Below are positions 12,160 to 24,134 of a stretch of DNA of 64,000 bases, piece after piece. The position numbers and the translations under genes were made by a program. Position 1 is the first letter of the stretch, and each line of letters starts with the position of its first letter. Source of the DNA: Escarpia spicata (Eukaryota; Annelida; Polychaeta; Sabellida; Siboglinidae); contig OZ023217.1 of the NCBI GenBank assembly GCA_963995525.1, positions 23,469,736 to 23,533,735 on the forward strand, in the 5' to 3' direction. Below the pieces are notes generated by a model. It was not told the origin of the DNA, ran no database searches, and was given only the letters and a program-made list of their open reading frames with translations.

Positions 12160-13255
12160 CTATCACCTGAAAAGACGGTATTGTTGTCTGTATCCCCAAG
12201 ATAGAAAATGTAACTAAATGTGACAACTGGAGAGGTGAGACATTGCTGTCAATACCAGGGAAAGTGAACTGCCGGATGTTATTGAACCGAATGCGAGATA
12301 TGGTAAATGGCGAACTGCGTGAGGCTTTAGGCCGAAACGCTCTTGTGCTGAGCAAATATGCACACTCAGACGCATTATTGAGAAATGTCCAAAGTACCAG
12401 TTACCCTTCGCAATCAGTTTCATATATGTTACTAGAGCGTTCGACAGTATTCACAGACCCTCCATGTGAAAAGTCTTAATCACATACGGAATCCCACGAA
12501 AGATTGTAATAGCAGTTGAGAGGAGATTATATTACAACTCGAGATGTTGTGTAAAAACAGAAGATGGCTACAGCGATTGGTTCGATATGGTGACTAGTGT
12601 CAGACAAGGCTGCATCCCCCTTCTCTTTGCCGTGGTCATCGACTGGGTCATGTGACTGGCAACCAGAGTCAATGACGGGATTGTGTGATGAGAGGGGAGC
12701 ATCAAACCCCGCAGATGTGTTGATCAACCAGAACAAAGTAGAAGCAGTTGAAAACTGCACCTACATTGGCAGCTCCATCAACAACGCAGGAATCATCGAT
12801 CACGAACTAAACTGCAGAGTGGGAAAAGCGTTAGAAGACTTCAACCAGCTGAGGAAGATTTGGAACAACAAGAAATTTGCCTTGAGATCTAAACTCCGCT
12901 TCTATACCTCAAACGTTGTACCAACCCTCCTGTGTGGATGCGAATCATGGCAACTAAAAATAAGCCAAGAAAGCAAAATTGACGCATTTGACATTAAATG
13001 CCTACGAAAGATCCTGGGCATTCAATGGAGCGACCAAGTGACGAATATAGATGTCCGGACATGTCAAGAGCTTCCCGCCTACCAGGCCTGCCCAACAAGC
13101 AGTGTGATGGACACCAGCTGGCCAGAGGAGAGGACGACCAAGAATGAACTGGCGCAAGACAGTTGATCGCGACCTACAGCTGATCAACAAATGATGGAGC
13201 GACGTCAGAACTCTAGCAAACAACAGATCTGAGAGGAGTGTTTTGACTAACTCAT
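12160..13255 (+). pseudogene. RTE-like non-LTR retrotransposon reverse transcriptase remnant
   Basis: This is the decayed reverse transcriptase part of a LINE. In order I see CDNWRGE and LLSIPGKVNCRMLLNRMRDM (RT block with the conserved W-R-G), GELRE, RAFDSIH-like palm residues around 12430, VRQGCI with a CRQGC-type motif near 12600, then the C-terminal stretch NCTYIGSSINNAG, VGKALEDFNQLRKIWNNKKF and LLCGCESWQ (12740-13010). The order and spacing fit the RTE/CR1-like proteins common in invertebrates. Several frame changes and stops, and loss of the endonuclease, make it inactive. It lies in intron 1 of GPCR copy 1, antisense to the receptor. Copy 2 carries the same element at 29220-30525, so insertion preceded the duplication. 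Confidence 0.85.
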
Positions 13256-13540
13256 GCGTCTACAGACGTGAGAACCTTTAAGTAAGTACATATCTGAAAC
13301 AATGAAAACCTGCGTCGCTGGGACATAACGTAATGACGTAAAAATACGTGAAATCGCTAACAGGTCCCTGTGGGTCATTTTGTTACGGCGCGTTGCGAAG
13401 TGACAAATACGTATATGTATCTATCACGTGACTGTGACCTCGTAATATGAATTGTTACGGAACAGATGAGGTAAATGTGACGTCACATTCTTAGCTGAGT
13501 ACGGTAGGCGACGTGAACATGTCAACAGATAATAACTCAC

Positions 13541-13796
13541 CGACTGCTAGCATCACCAGGTAGTGGTTGGTAGTGGTCTGTCTGTTCTTCTTCTGCAGGA
13601 GAACGGCCAGGGCAGCAATGTTGAGGAAGAAACCAATGATGCTGGTCGTTGTGAACAAGTACACAAGCGCCATGTCAGGTTTGTATTTACGGCCGACAGG
13701 CGATGGTATCCCGTAACTGCTGTTGAAGGTGGTCATATCAACAAGTGCACTACTTGTCCAGTCCATGGCGAGCGTTGTGCATTCTGTGGCCGCCAT
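13541..13796 (-). pseudogene. Orphan class A GPCR copy 1, exon 1 (N-terminus, TM1, start of TM2)
   Basis: Open frame from ATG at 13796 to a GTGAGT donor at 13540, phase 1. It encodes a short extracellular N-terminus with N-S-S, then TM1 (TTSIIGFFLNIAALAVLL, containing the TM1 asparagine), a basic first intracellular loop (QKKNRQTTTNH) and YLVMLAVG at the start of TM2. Joined to exon 2 the reading becomes LAVGD, the conserved TM2 motif. The exon itself is intact. I label it pseudogene because exon 2 is frameshifted and exon 3 is absent. If those are assembly faults the gene could be functional. Confidence 0.8.
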
Positions 13797-15300
13797 TATT
13801 GTTTCTATAAAAAACGCTATTGTGAATCAGCGTGAAATGTCACCGAATCATTTAAGAATATGCAAACATAAATAGGCCATTTCCATTAATTGTTTTATTT
13901 ATTTAAAGCAGACATTCTGAAGCGTTAGGTTTTTATGAATATGTTTATAGGCTAATAACAACTACGCGGCGCATTTCGCAATCAGTATCGGCAATTGTTT
14001 TGGTTTTCTCGCTTCATATATTTAATATGTTTATGTGTGTTTATACACCTACCTTTTCCTACCGACATATAATTCGTATAATATTTATAAACTGTACTTA
14101 GAGCAATGTCCACGTGTGCACCAAATATACTGTAGCTGTTGATATGTTGTCAACAATCAGCAACTGCTCGAACTAGCCTTTTCTCAATACGCGAATCCGA
14201 TCTAAGAACATTCTCATTTTCAAGATCTTCGTATGGTAATAAAAGGTAAAGGTAAAGGTAAACTTGAACAATAATAATTATTTATATATATATTAATTAC
14301 ATATGTAATGATATATGATAATGTAATTATTTATCGTACCTACACAATTTACTGATATATTTTATTTTGCAGCTATCGTTTTTAGAGCTTTATGGTTGTA
14401 TAAACTATATCAGCATCATCATCAATTCATACACATCGAATTAGTTTTACACAATATAAAGCTAGGATTCTATATGTACGGAAATGGCGTGCGGTTATGG
14501 TATGTGACTAAAACATGGATATGGTCCCTATAGTGGTCATTAATCGAGGTGATTCCAAATATACATCGACGGATGCGTTTTTTTTAAAGCGAAATAAACC
14601 CCAGAAGTGACGTCACTAGAGAGGAATTTATCACTCCGCATGCCCATACGTGTCAAGTAGTATGATTTAGCCTTAGTCACTACGGTTTTATTGATAAAAT
14701 GAAAACTACGGGCGTAGTAGGAAAACAATACGGTTTTAACAATTGTGTTTTGAAATACATTTTTAATACATTTATCGAGTTCGTTATATTTTTTTGCCGA
14801 CCGGCACACTCATCAAACTTCCATATTGTTCGCGCTCTTTTCCGGGTCTGGTAGAATTCCTGTACAATTCGTGCAGGGCCCCGGAACGAGAACTCACCAA
14901 CGCATTTTAGTGTTATGCGCATTTTAGTGTTATGCGCGAACTTATATACATATCCCGTGGGCGCCATCTGTCGCATAGAGCATGTAGGCAGGCGAGAACA
15001 TTGAAGTGCGTCAATGTGCATTTACGTGTAAAGATTATGGTTTTTACTGATAATTTATGTTTTTTGTCTGCCACGACTACTGTTTTGTTTCACAGGGCTT
15101 GACAGGTATGTATGCCGATTCCGTACATTCTGAATCCTAGCGTAATCATATTATATTGCGAAAAAATCGAAACAAGGTGTCTTGTGGGATATTAGTAGGT
15201 CGGGGACGGTGGTGCCATTTGATGGATTGCCGCCCTCTCGCAAATGACTAACGCTGTATGATAGCGACATTTGATTTAAAGGTTGACTTGTCAACATAAA
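13797..15300. other. Upstream region of GPCR copy 1
   Basis: Largely shared with 31482-32560. It holds an AAAGGT tandem patch at 14246-14262, a 420-bp stretch (14265-14686) missing in copy 2, and no convincing ORF. The promoter is not identifiable by eye. Confidence 0.5.
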
Positions 15301-15865
15301 CAGTATGCCGCTGCCACAGCCGCTGTCGCTGCCACTGACATTGACAATGCCACTGCCACTGTTAGTGTTACTGCCACTGCCACTGTTACTGCCACTGTTA
15401 CTGCCACTGTCACTGTCACTGTCACTGTTACTGCCACTGTTACTGCCACTGTTACTGCCACTGTTACTGCCACTGTTACTGCCACTGTCACTGTCACTGT
15501 CACTGCCACTGTTACTGCCACTGTTACTGCCACTGTTACTGCCACTGTTACTGCCACTGTTACTGCCACTGTCACTGTCACTGTTACTGCCACTGTTACT
15601 GCCACTGCCACTGTCACTGTTACTGCCACTGTTACTGCCACTGTCACTGTTACTGCCACTGTTACTGCCACTGTTACTGCCACTGTTACTGCCACTGTTA
15701 CTGCCACTGTTACTGCCACTGTTACTGCCACTGTCACTGGCACGGTCTCTGCCAATGTCACGGCCACTGACATTGCCGATATCACTGTCACTATCACTGT
15801 CTGTGTCATTGCCACTACCACTGTCACTGTCACTTTCACTGTCACTGCCATCTACCCTGTCACAA
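15300..15865 (+). repeat. Hexanucleotide (CACTGY)n array
   Basis: Tandem CACTGC/CACTGT/TACTGC units, often paired as a 12-mer TTACTGCCACTG. All six frames are open because the unit has no stop. One minus-strand frame (15948 to 15151) starts with a hydrophobic MVLLLVVLVVVVAVF and continues as Ser-Gly-Ser-Asn repeats, so it resembles a secreted low-complexity protein. In copy 2 the same frame is broken, so I do not call a gene. Confidence 0.9.
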
Positions 15866-16009
15866 CTACAACTCTGACTAGCACTGCGTCTACATGTACC
15901 ATAAAACACGGCTACGACTACGACTAAAACTACCAATAGCAATACCACAACAAACGACCACTACCATATTTTTTATATTACTAACTTCACTTACCGTTTC
16001 TGTACAGTA

Positions 16010-16290
16010 AATTTCAAATCGGTGCTGACGAAAACCAGTCCCGAACTACCATGATGCCAAAGATACCTCTTAGGTTGTCAGTCCGTCAGCACAGTGTGGG
16101 GTCTACACTCACCACTGCTTTCTTTGATGATGATGCACTATATAACAGCTATTTACGTAGACCGAGAGCTTGCTGGAATTGTAAATGTCACGATGGGGCC
16201 GGGCAATTTCGTCCAATTGCTATTTTTGTCTTCTTTGTATCACCTGTCAAAACCTATATATCTACGTGGCCACGCTAAACACCCTTCGGG
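16010..16290 (-). promoter_or_regulatory. Conserved block upstream of the GPCR, possible 5' exon or promoter
   Basis: Nearly identical to 33050-33340, as part of the duplication, and still recognisable upstream of the diverged copy 3 at about 55335-55450, where most other upstream sequence is unalignable by eye. On the minus strand it contains a donor-like GCAGTG/GTGAGT near 16110. It could be a 5' untranslated exon of the receptor. This is inference from conservation only. Confidence 0.35.
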
Positions 16291-16300
16291 TATAGTACTC

Positions 16301-16500
16301 NNNNNNNNNNNNNNNNNNNNNNNNNNNNNNNNNNNNNNNNNNNNNNNNNNNNNNNNNNNNNNNNNNNNNNNNNNNNNNNNNNNNNNNNNNNNNNNNNNNN
16401 NNNNNNNNNNNNNNNNNNNNNNNNNNNNNNNNNNNNNNNNNNNNNNNNNNNNNNNNNNNNNNNNNNNNNNNNNNNNNNNNNNNNNNNNNNNNNNNNNNNN
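16301..16500. other. Assembly gap (200 N)
   Basis: Exactly 200 unknown bases, the fixed size used by some scaffolders, so the true distance is unknown. Sequence on the two sides is not continuous in the duplicated copy at 33346. Confidence 0.99.
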
Positions 16501-16661
16501 ATATTCCTAACATTGTTTTGCTATCGAGTACAGGCAGGGATTTTCAGCCATTTCAGTTTATTTCCTAATGCAATGCTGGATTTCTAAAGTGTGCAGCTTT
16601 GTCAAGCAACTGATACATTATTTTGTAACATCAAATGTTAACACTATTGATATCACAAGCC

Positions 16662-18048
16662 TTACCTTGTAATTGTGTTGTGGTCAATGGTGGCCAAGTG
16701 GAGTCTGGCTATGATGCCTTGACGGCTGAAGTTGGGTGCATACTTGAGGAAGAGGGCTTGTAAGCTTTCCAGTTCACCAGTGTGAACACACTTCATAACG
16801 CTCTCTATATCATACAGTAGGCAACAGTCCAGTATAGCTTTCTGGACAGTGAAGGCTTCTGTACCTTCAGTGTTGTTTTCACTTCTTGTTGTGTATACGT
16901 TGCATGACTGCACTTCCGGTACAACTCTGCGCCTGCTGTCCATGAATGGAATTTTTGATGTGATGGAGGAGCGAGATCCACATCTCCTTCATCAAGTGGG
17001 GATCACCATAACAAGCTGATGCGCAATCCCACAGATGGTTGGCAATTGCGCCTATCAAAGGGTCAACTTTCTTGGCAGGCAACAACCATTATTTCTTTCT
17101 CTTTCTAATGCTGGGATGTCTGTCAGTGGCACGTGTGGTGATCTTCACCCCATGGTCAGTCAGATTGTCCAAGCAGCGTTTCAAGCCCTCCACTTCCATC
17201 CAGTAACTGTTCTTGACCTCTGTGACCCGAACAGTTTCTTGAGCAATGATGAGTTGGCTGTCAGTGTCCATGACGAAGTAAATGCCAAATGTAGCGTTGT
17301 GTCCTGGATTGTCATATCTTGCATCGTCTGATGCGACCACGCTCTGTCCGGCCAGAGCTGACATGATGGCCTCTGAATGGCATGTCCTCTATCTCTGGCA
17401 GTATGTATGCCCGCTGTATGTTGTAGCACTGGCGGGGTGACAAGGCACATAGGTTCATTAGGTTGACCAAATTGTACATAGTGAATGAATGTCCAGTCAG
17501 GAAGAGGACGCTTGGTATCAACAAGTTACTCTCATAAATGTTACCAATCTTGGGTTGCGAGTGCCACATGAACGAGTGGCCATCAACACATTCTGTGGTC
17601 ACAACCACTGCAAATCAAGTCACTGTGATGCTAGGCTTTGATATAAGTGGTTTATTGCAGTTTGGTGTTTTAGCAGGTGCAGAAAAGTGAAATGATGTTT
17701 TCTCACAGATGACAAACTTTCTCTCTTTCCCATTAATGTAAGAACCGCTTGAGTCATCATCAGTGATACCGCTGTCACATGCTACAACATATTCTGCATC
17801 ACTCACTTCAATGTTTCTCTTCTCGCTGTTGCAGACAGAATCGTCTGAAGATGGCGATAGTGAGACTGGGACATCCGAAGGGCGTCTATATTGACAGAAC
17901 TGCCATGGTCAGGGTCAGTCGGAGAAGGCGTGCTAGACTGCGATGGCAACTTTGCATACCCACGGTCATGGTGAATGTTCAATGGAACAACAGTATTGTC
18001 AGTATTAACTACTGCATCGACAAAGTGTCGCACTGGCGACACGACCAC
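16662..18048 (-). pseudogene. Decayed DDE-type transposase-like gene
   Basis: Reading on the minus strand, conserved blocks appear in this order. ICEKTSFHFSA is followed by a CxxC-like N-C-N. Then come ECVDGHSFMWHSQP with GNIYESNLLIPS; an acidic block DARYDNPGHNATFGIYFVMD; VTEVKNSYWMEVEGLKR; ATDRHPSIRK (second acidic site); LIGAIANHLWDCASACYGD; and CVHTGELESLQALFLKYAP with ARLHLATIDHN. This matches a transposase-like family common in fish and invertebrate genomes. I suspect a Kolobok-like DDE enzyme, but that name is from memory and not certain. An in-frame TGA at about 17615, frame changes near 17370 and 16940, and loss of the histidine-rich segment between the second acidic block and the NHLW block show it is dead. 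Confidence 0.75.
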
Positions 18049-18331
18049 TGGCTTCCTTTATGTTTTGACACTACAGTTCGATGGCGTGACAGCACTACAA
18101 GTGACATTTGTATTACCACGAGGGACGATGTCATCTCGCGTGCTAAATCCTTCGCTAGATCCTTCGAAGCTTGCGCTCGGTATTAGGCCCTATGGTTGTG
18201 TGGATACTTCCGGTATATATTATAAACAAAATGACACAATCTTGCAAATATTAATTAAAATTGGAGCACAAGTGCGATTTACAAGTGACTTTTTCAACGT
18301 TTTTTTTAGTGGATATATGTGTTATCTTTAA

Positions 18332-21265
18332 TGTTCATGATTAAAATGCATGTGCACTCAAATGTGTTTAACATTTGAACTTTATAAATACAAAATACAT
18401 ATTTATTAATCTTTGTGGCTTTTTCCTGTGACGTTATTTCCTTTTTTCCTTGTTAGGCTTACATTCAAAAGTCAATAAATGATATACAATGTCCTTGTTA
18501 TTAAAAGCATACATTGGTGTTTGCAATCTATATCAGGAAAAAAAGTTGGTATGATAGCATGCTTGCTAAATTGTCGCCTCAAAACTGGAGCATCAATTCA
18601 GGGTCCATTGTTACAAGCCAATATTTGAGACACATAAATTAGTATCAGGCCTACATGGTGATTGACTTTAGTTGACTGATGTGAACCTACTTACTATGCC
18701 AATAACTAATTATATCAGATATGACTATAGTGTTTTGTTGTATGCTATTGACTGTATAACAAGTATTTTTAAGGATTTAAATACTTGTAATGTCACTTAA
18801 TTAAATGCGGTTACGTTTTATAGTATTTGAGCATTCCAACTTCAACAATATTTGTCTTTAACTATTTCTTTTAAATCAATACATTCCAATGACAATGCCT
18901 ACAATACATGATTGACAGGGCTTGGTCCGGACTGTGACTAATGTTGATTAATAGATGACGACACTATTTCGCAAAACGTTATACTGGCTACCGTAGCTGA
19001 CATTTATTTTTGTAATTATTTTGAAGGTTATTCCCCCCCACCAGCAACTAAGTCGATAACATAGACTCGTAGATGTAGACGTTGCGGTATTCAGACGTAC
19101 AACACGCCGGCACGACTTGCCGTAAACTAAATCGGCGGATTACAAGCACTCATTATTCCCAATTATATCATAGTATTCACACGTATTTGTACTTTATCAC
19201 ATTCACATTTCTTATTACATTTCAATTTTGAATACGTCATATTTGTATATATGCAGACTTTGAACTAGAACTGCGGGACTATATGGTGGTCGTAATGATA
19301 CCTGACGGAACTCGTGAGTGCCGAGTCACCTTGGCAACAACAAGCTGGTTTCGGCTTGTTATTTCCTACGCGCCGCTTCACCCTCCAAATAAGGCAATAA
19401 TGTCGAGCTTCCAGGTCGATTTCGTTTAATTTTACTTCATCGGTGCATAGTTATATGTAAACAAATCGACTGAAGATGGACCTGTGACTTTAACCAAGAA
19501 TTATGTTTCGACGTTCAATGTATTTTTATGCTCGTTACTTTCGTATTTAGGCTTGCAATCGGCGTTTGAAAGTGCCCACCGCAGACTTTTGCCAATCTTG
19601 CCGCCGGCGAACACGTCAAAGTCATCATCTATAACTTGTTTTTTTCTGTTGGAATCCTTCTGTGGAAGTATGTGAAAAGTTGCTTACTAACACTTATAGT
19701 ATATCTAGTAACCACGCAGTGCATTAAATTGTTCTGTTTTTATGTGTTTGTATGCGTTTCGTCGGTTTTTCTGAGAGCTACGCTGCGTCGCCTATCGAAT
19801 TGCTGTATACAGCTTTGGGAGACATCTCGCCAATCAAACCGGATGTACATCCACACGCTCCTGGAGCATGATGGCGGCGCCCTGTGCCGATATTAGCTAC
19901 GTTTGAAAAATGATTTAAAATATACCGTGACGCTGTACTTGTCAAATTATGGTGACATGTACTCTAAATGGTATGTTCTTATGTTTGGGCTGTGGTTATT
20001 CAATTGTTTCATTTCCCCTTTAACACACATAAATCGAAAATTCGGAAACATGTAGGTGTAGTGTTTTAAACTGATCAGTAGTGTTTTGAGGGTACGCTGA
20101 AACACTCCCCTGTGTTTTCTAGGGGTAGTGTTAGTTGCAAGTTACTACACCTGCGTTAACTAGCAGGCAATGAGAAGGAAGTCGGTATGTATGTCGCTGC
20201 TTTTTAATGAAGTGCCCAGCATGTCAGAATACAAATAAACAATACTCATGTAAGGAGCGGATGATGAATGAGACAAATTGTAAACGTTGCCTATGCTGAT
20301 ATTCTATAAATTGGAGCCCAGGTCAACGCCCTAGTTAACAACAATGTCAACATGTAGCGATCGTCCCATGTACAAGCACTGTCAGCTGTTTTGCTTTCTC
20401 ATTCACGCCAAGCTACGTCGTGGTCACCGACAACCACAGCCATTGTGTGCCAACCATCTTCGGTGTTCTGAAAATACGAACATACGCCTGATTTCTGTTA
20501 TATCCGAGAACATGGTTGGTTCTAGTAGACGTTGAGAAAGTAAACCATCTTGTACTACTGTAGTACAATCCTACTAACTCACTTCCCTTATTAGTCATAC
20601 CGCCAAACAGCGATGTTGAGCTGAACCGTCCTGTGGAATATACGCTATGTTTTTGGTGGTTTACAAAGCAAGAAGATCTACCGACTCCGAAACTGCGTGA
20701 TGCCTCCCTGGCGTCCTTCGGGAATTTGAAATATCCAAGATATATTGAAAATATATAGAATAGTTTCAATTTTTATATATTAATATGTGTGTTTGCCCGC
20801 GAGTATTCTAATATAATGTTGTTTGAATGGAATACACAAAAAAGTTAAAAACTTGTAGTTAATGTATCCCCCTAATTATATGTTATAGTAAATCACACTA
20901 GATACATTTTAAGACGAATGTGTAAATATTGCACACGTTCCAAAAGCTTACACATAAAACAATGATCATACTGTAGTTCACATAGTCACGTACATATGAT
21001 TAGTACAAAATGATACAATTAAAAAATTAAAAAAACATAATTATGATTCTGATATTTCAGAATCAGTTTCAGTTATTAATACAAACTATACACATTCATT
21101 TATGATTGTTTTCTTGTACCCGTGTATGGATGATATCACTGTTTTAATGTTAGTAAGTAGTCGAGTTGCCACCCTACTATGTTCAGGCTTTTTTGATTAA
21201 TCATGTAGGTTATGGGTCCCTCAACTCAAATCAGCGGGATGGCAACGCGCCATCCTTTGGCAACT
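18332..21265. other. No gene recognised
   Basis: AT-rich sequence with short ORFs only. The longest, 118 codons on the minus strand at 20413-20769, shows no motif. A short inverted pair, AGGTGTAGT and ACTACACCT (about 20054 and 20145), may mark a small repeat. Confidence 0.4.
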
Positions 21266-21266
21266 T

Positions 21267-21680
21267 GTGAGAGCCAGGCAAATCCAAAGTGGCTGCCGTG
21301 CACCTAGATCAAATTCGAAAATGTGTTACCTATTTGCACTGGAGCACGCTAGGAACATGATTTTGGGGTCTATTCACATGTTTTGGCATATGAGGAATTC
21401 AATGGAACTATTTCCAATGATGTCCGACTATGTTCATATCACAACAATTTAAAATGGCTGCCATTTTAACAAAAATAGAGTATGACTTTTGATTGGTTTA
21501 TGTTAGAGACACGATTTTGGTGTCCATCCCTATGTTTTGTCATATCAGGAATTCAATGGAATAATTTCCAATGATGCCCGTCTATGAACACCTAACCAAA
21601 ATTCAAAATGGTCGCCATTTTTATTGAACATATGCCAGAGACACGATTTTGGTGTCTATACCTATGTTTTAGCATATATG
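21267..21680 (+). repeat. Tandem repeat, units of about 130-155 bp, 2.7 copies
   Basis: The words ACGATTTTGGTGTC, ATGTTTTGTCATAT, GGAATTCAATGGAA and AAAATGGCYGCCATTTT recur in the same order from 21351, 21505 and 21637. No coding potential is seen. Confidence 0.75.
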
Positions 21681-21924
21681 CAAGAACACAGTGCAGGTAC
21701 ACACTTATATTGCCTTAATTAAAAGTGAAATAAATATTGTACAATAAAAGAAAATGTTTGCTTTGACTTGACTTTGGCACTAATTGATTTGGGAAGTTAT
21801 TTTTTAATAAGAATAAATAACAAGTTTTTGACGCAAACCTAACGAAATTAAACTTTTGTCGTGTCCATTTATCAGTTACGTAATGGAAATGCAGCACATG
21901 CTGCCAAATGATGCCAAGATGGAT

Positions 21925-22850
21925 CTTTTTGTAGGGGCTCATGTCTGTCGACACAAGCCAGTTACATGGAATTTTGTGCTGCAGACCAGTTTGGAGAGCA
22001 GACGTACATCAAGAAGGGCAAGATGCCAGGTGGCCTGAAGGGATCGATTAACTTTGTTAGCAGACCAAGTTGCCATTTCGGTGGAGTCCTACGCCAGCTG
22101 TGCCCATGTCACACTTGCTATGGAGTCCATGTACTCAGGAGATGAAGGAGGAGAACCGTAAGGAGGAGGGAGAGAAGAGGCGAATACTCGATACAGATGA
22201 CAGGAATCGTGTTTATGAGGAGTTGAAGAAGCATTCCCATCCTCTCAAAATGACAAGTTCAAGCCTCTATAACATTATTAATGGTAAAATGGCGAGTGCT
22301 TCTGTCAACGTCCAGGAAGCCCTCAAGATAGGGGAGGGCATGCTCCTAGACTTCAGGTCGACATTGCCTGATGACTTCCATGCTCCCCTGAAAAGAAAAG
22401 TCAAAACCATGGAATCGATTAAATGTGGCGTGGCCATAGGTGATAAGACGCTTTATCACATGGCATCACTATTCAGTCGTCTCATCACGGTAGGGCAGCA
22501 CCGGCAAGTCAAACTTCAAACAATTTTTGACTATGAACTGTGCGCTGTTCCTGCATCAATCATTGATAAATACGGATGTCTGAGGACTGGGACAAAATCC
22601 ACTGTCGTCTCTAAATTGAAAGTGGATGAACTTCAACCAGCAGCTCCTGACGTAGTGATTGTCGATGGCCAGCAACTTCTATATTATATTGTTTGGCCCT
22701 GTGCTGGGTCTGCTTCAGATCTCGCCAACAGTTTGAAGGACAGACTCAGCTAGTACCAGTCAACAGAAGTGCTGGTCATCTTCGACCGCTATGATAATCC
22801 GTCAGCAAAGGACTCTCCACATTCAATTTGGGCAACAATGTGACGATGGT
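21925..22850 (+). pseudogene. Decayed transposon-associated gene of unknown function
   Basis: The main open frame is 22070-22753. A shifted frame upstream (21980-22040) reads QFGEQTYIKKGKMPGG. The main frame then has VYEELKKHSHPLK, NIINGKMASASVNVQEALKI, KVKTMESIKCG, a stretch ending LRTGTKSTV, and PDVVIVDGQQLLYYIVWPC. A TAG stop interrupts it, and VLVIFDRYDNPSAKD follows in the same frame. These blocks, in this order, match a large family of transposon-associated proteins in animals, which I know by pattern but not by an agreed name. The C-terminal half, which in that family has further acidic motifs, is missing. The upstream frameshift, the in-frame stop and the truncation make it a pseudogene. 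Confidence 0.65.
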
Positions 22851-22971
22851 TGGAAGGGAGGAGGGCATGTACAGCCATGATGAAGCCTTTGCTTTTTACT
22901 CTTTACACCACGCCACTAAGCTCTGTTATACAAAGATATAACTTGGATGATCATCTTTATGCTGATGATGT

Positions 22972-23080
22972 AATAGCCGCCGCCGTCTGAACCTATTGTT
23001 CGGACTTTTAGGGTATATCGGTTACAATTCGGTTGCTGTATAAGCCGCCGCCGTCTGAACCTATCGTTCTGACCTTTATA
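22972..23080 (+). repeat. Direct repeat containing CCGCCGCCGTCTGAACCTAT
   Basis: A roughly 35-bp sequence at about 22976 recurs at about 23043 with three changes. It is GC-rich in an AT-rich setting. Function unknown. Confidence 0.7.
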
Positions 23081-24126
23081 ACTGGGTAGTATTTAGCAGA
23101 CATAGCCGTATACTGTGTATTAGATATTGTATTGGTAGGGTTTTCCGCATATAATAAACTGTGAAAACGTATAACCTGACTTTTCATTAGTACGACTGAG
23201 TGAGTGAACGTGTGTCCGTATGCTTCCCTGCCGACCGCTCGCCGCAAACGCTACATTAGCAATAAATAAAACATGACAAGTATGCTACACACACGTACAT
23301 GCTACTGCGATAACAACGGACCGCGGTGTATATTAAGAAAATGTACAATTAAAACGTGGTTTACTACTCGATATCACACCGGGCGAGAACGAGTGGGTGT
23401 GTGCACGCGTAATTATATGTCCATGTGCATGGCGGCATGGAACGTTCTAGAAAACATCGAGAAACATTTAGTGAACTTTGAGGTAAAAACGTCAATTAAT
23501 CTTTAGCGAACTCACAAACTCTTTACGGAACCTTTAGCGAACCTACGAGACAGCGAGGGAACCTTTTACGAATTTATATAACCCCAAGAGAAAGGTCGGT
23601 GCTTACGCAAACACATAACAAATCATTTTAGCACGGTCTTTATTGAGAACAAAATCATGTTCACGCCGCTGTCTATTCACCGTCATATTCCGATGTGTCA
23701 AGTCTCACGCGAGGAAGTGGTATGTTTATTCTCTCAGACACATTTGATGTCTGCAACATATATAAACAGGAATAAATCTAGCAACAATGCACATATTTAA
23801 AAAAATACGTTCGCCCTCTTGTTTTAAACAACGGGCAGTTCCAATACCTTCGAAACCTCCTCTATTGTGAAGAGCGCTATGTGAATTGATGTGCTATATG
23901 TTGCACTCATGAAGGCCTTATAAGCTGAGATAGTGGATCACAGGCTGTTCATGGAGCAGTCGAGCACACAAGTTGCAAACCCCAAATGGATTTGTTGGAA
24001 CATCTCATCAATTAGATGTTCCAGTTCTTCTCCGCTTCCGAGATCACGTCGCTACTGTGTGAAACAAAACTGCGAAAAGCAACGCTGACTGTATTCCCAA
24101 TGTTAGTACTCGCAGTGAGGAACTAC
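23081..24126. other. No gene recognised
   Basis: Short ORFs only. The right part (about 24060-24134) is the left flank of the hAT insertion. Fusing it to 25581 restores the pre-insertion site but gives no recognisable protein. Confidence 0.4.
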
Positions 24127-24134
24127 CTTATTTT

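Larger units (their letters stand above)
11256..16300. repeat. Segmental duplication, unit 1 (GPCR copy 1 segment)
   Basis: This is collinear with 28141-33346: part of GPCR exon 2, (CA)n, RTE-like LINE, exon 1, upstream sequence, CACTGY array and an upstream block. Exon 1 differs at eight of 256 positions between the two. Unit 1 stops exactly at the assembly gap. It has about 420 bp at 14265-14686 that unit 2 lacks, and a longer hexanucleotide array. Confidence 0.9.

Noticed and set aside
15283..15927. Thr-Val-Thr-Ala and Leu-Pro repeat ORFs on the plus strand of the CACTGY array
   Set aside because: Hexanucleotide repeat without stops; not conserved in the duplicated unit.
20413..20769. 118-codon minus-strand ORF
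   Set aside because: No recognisable motif, no splice sites and no neighbour support.
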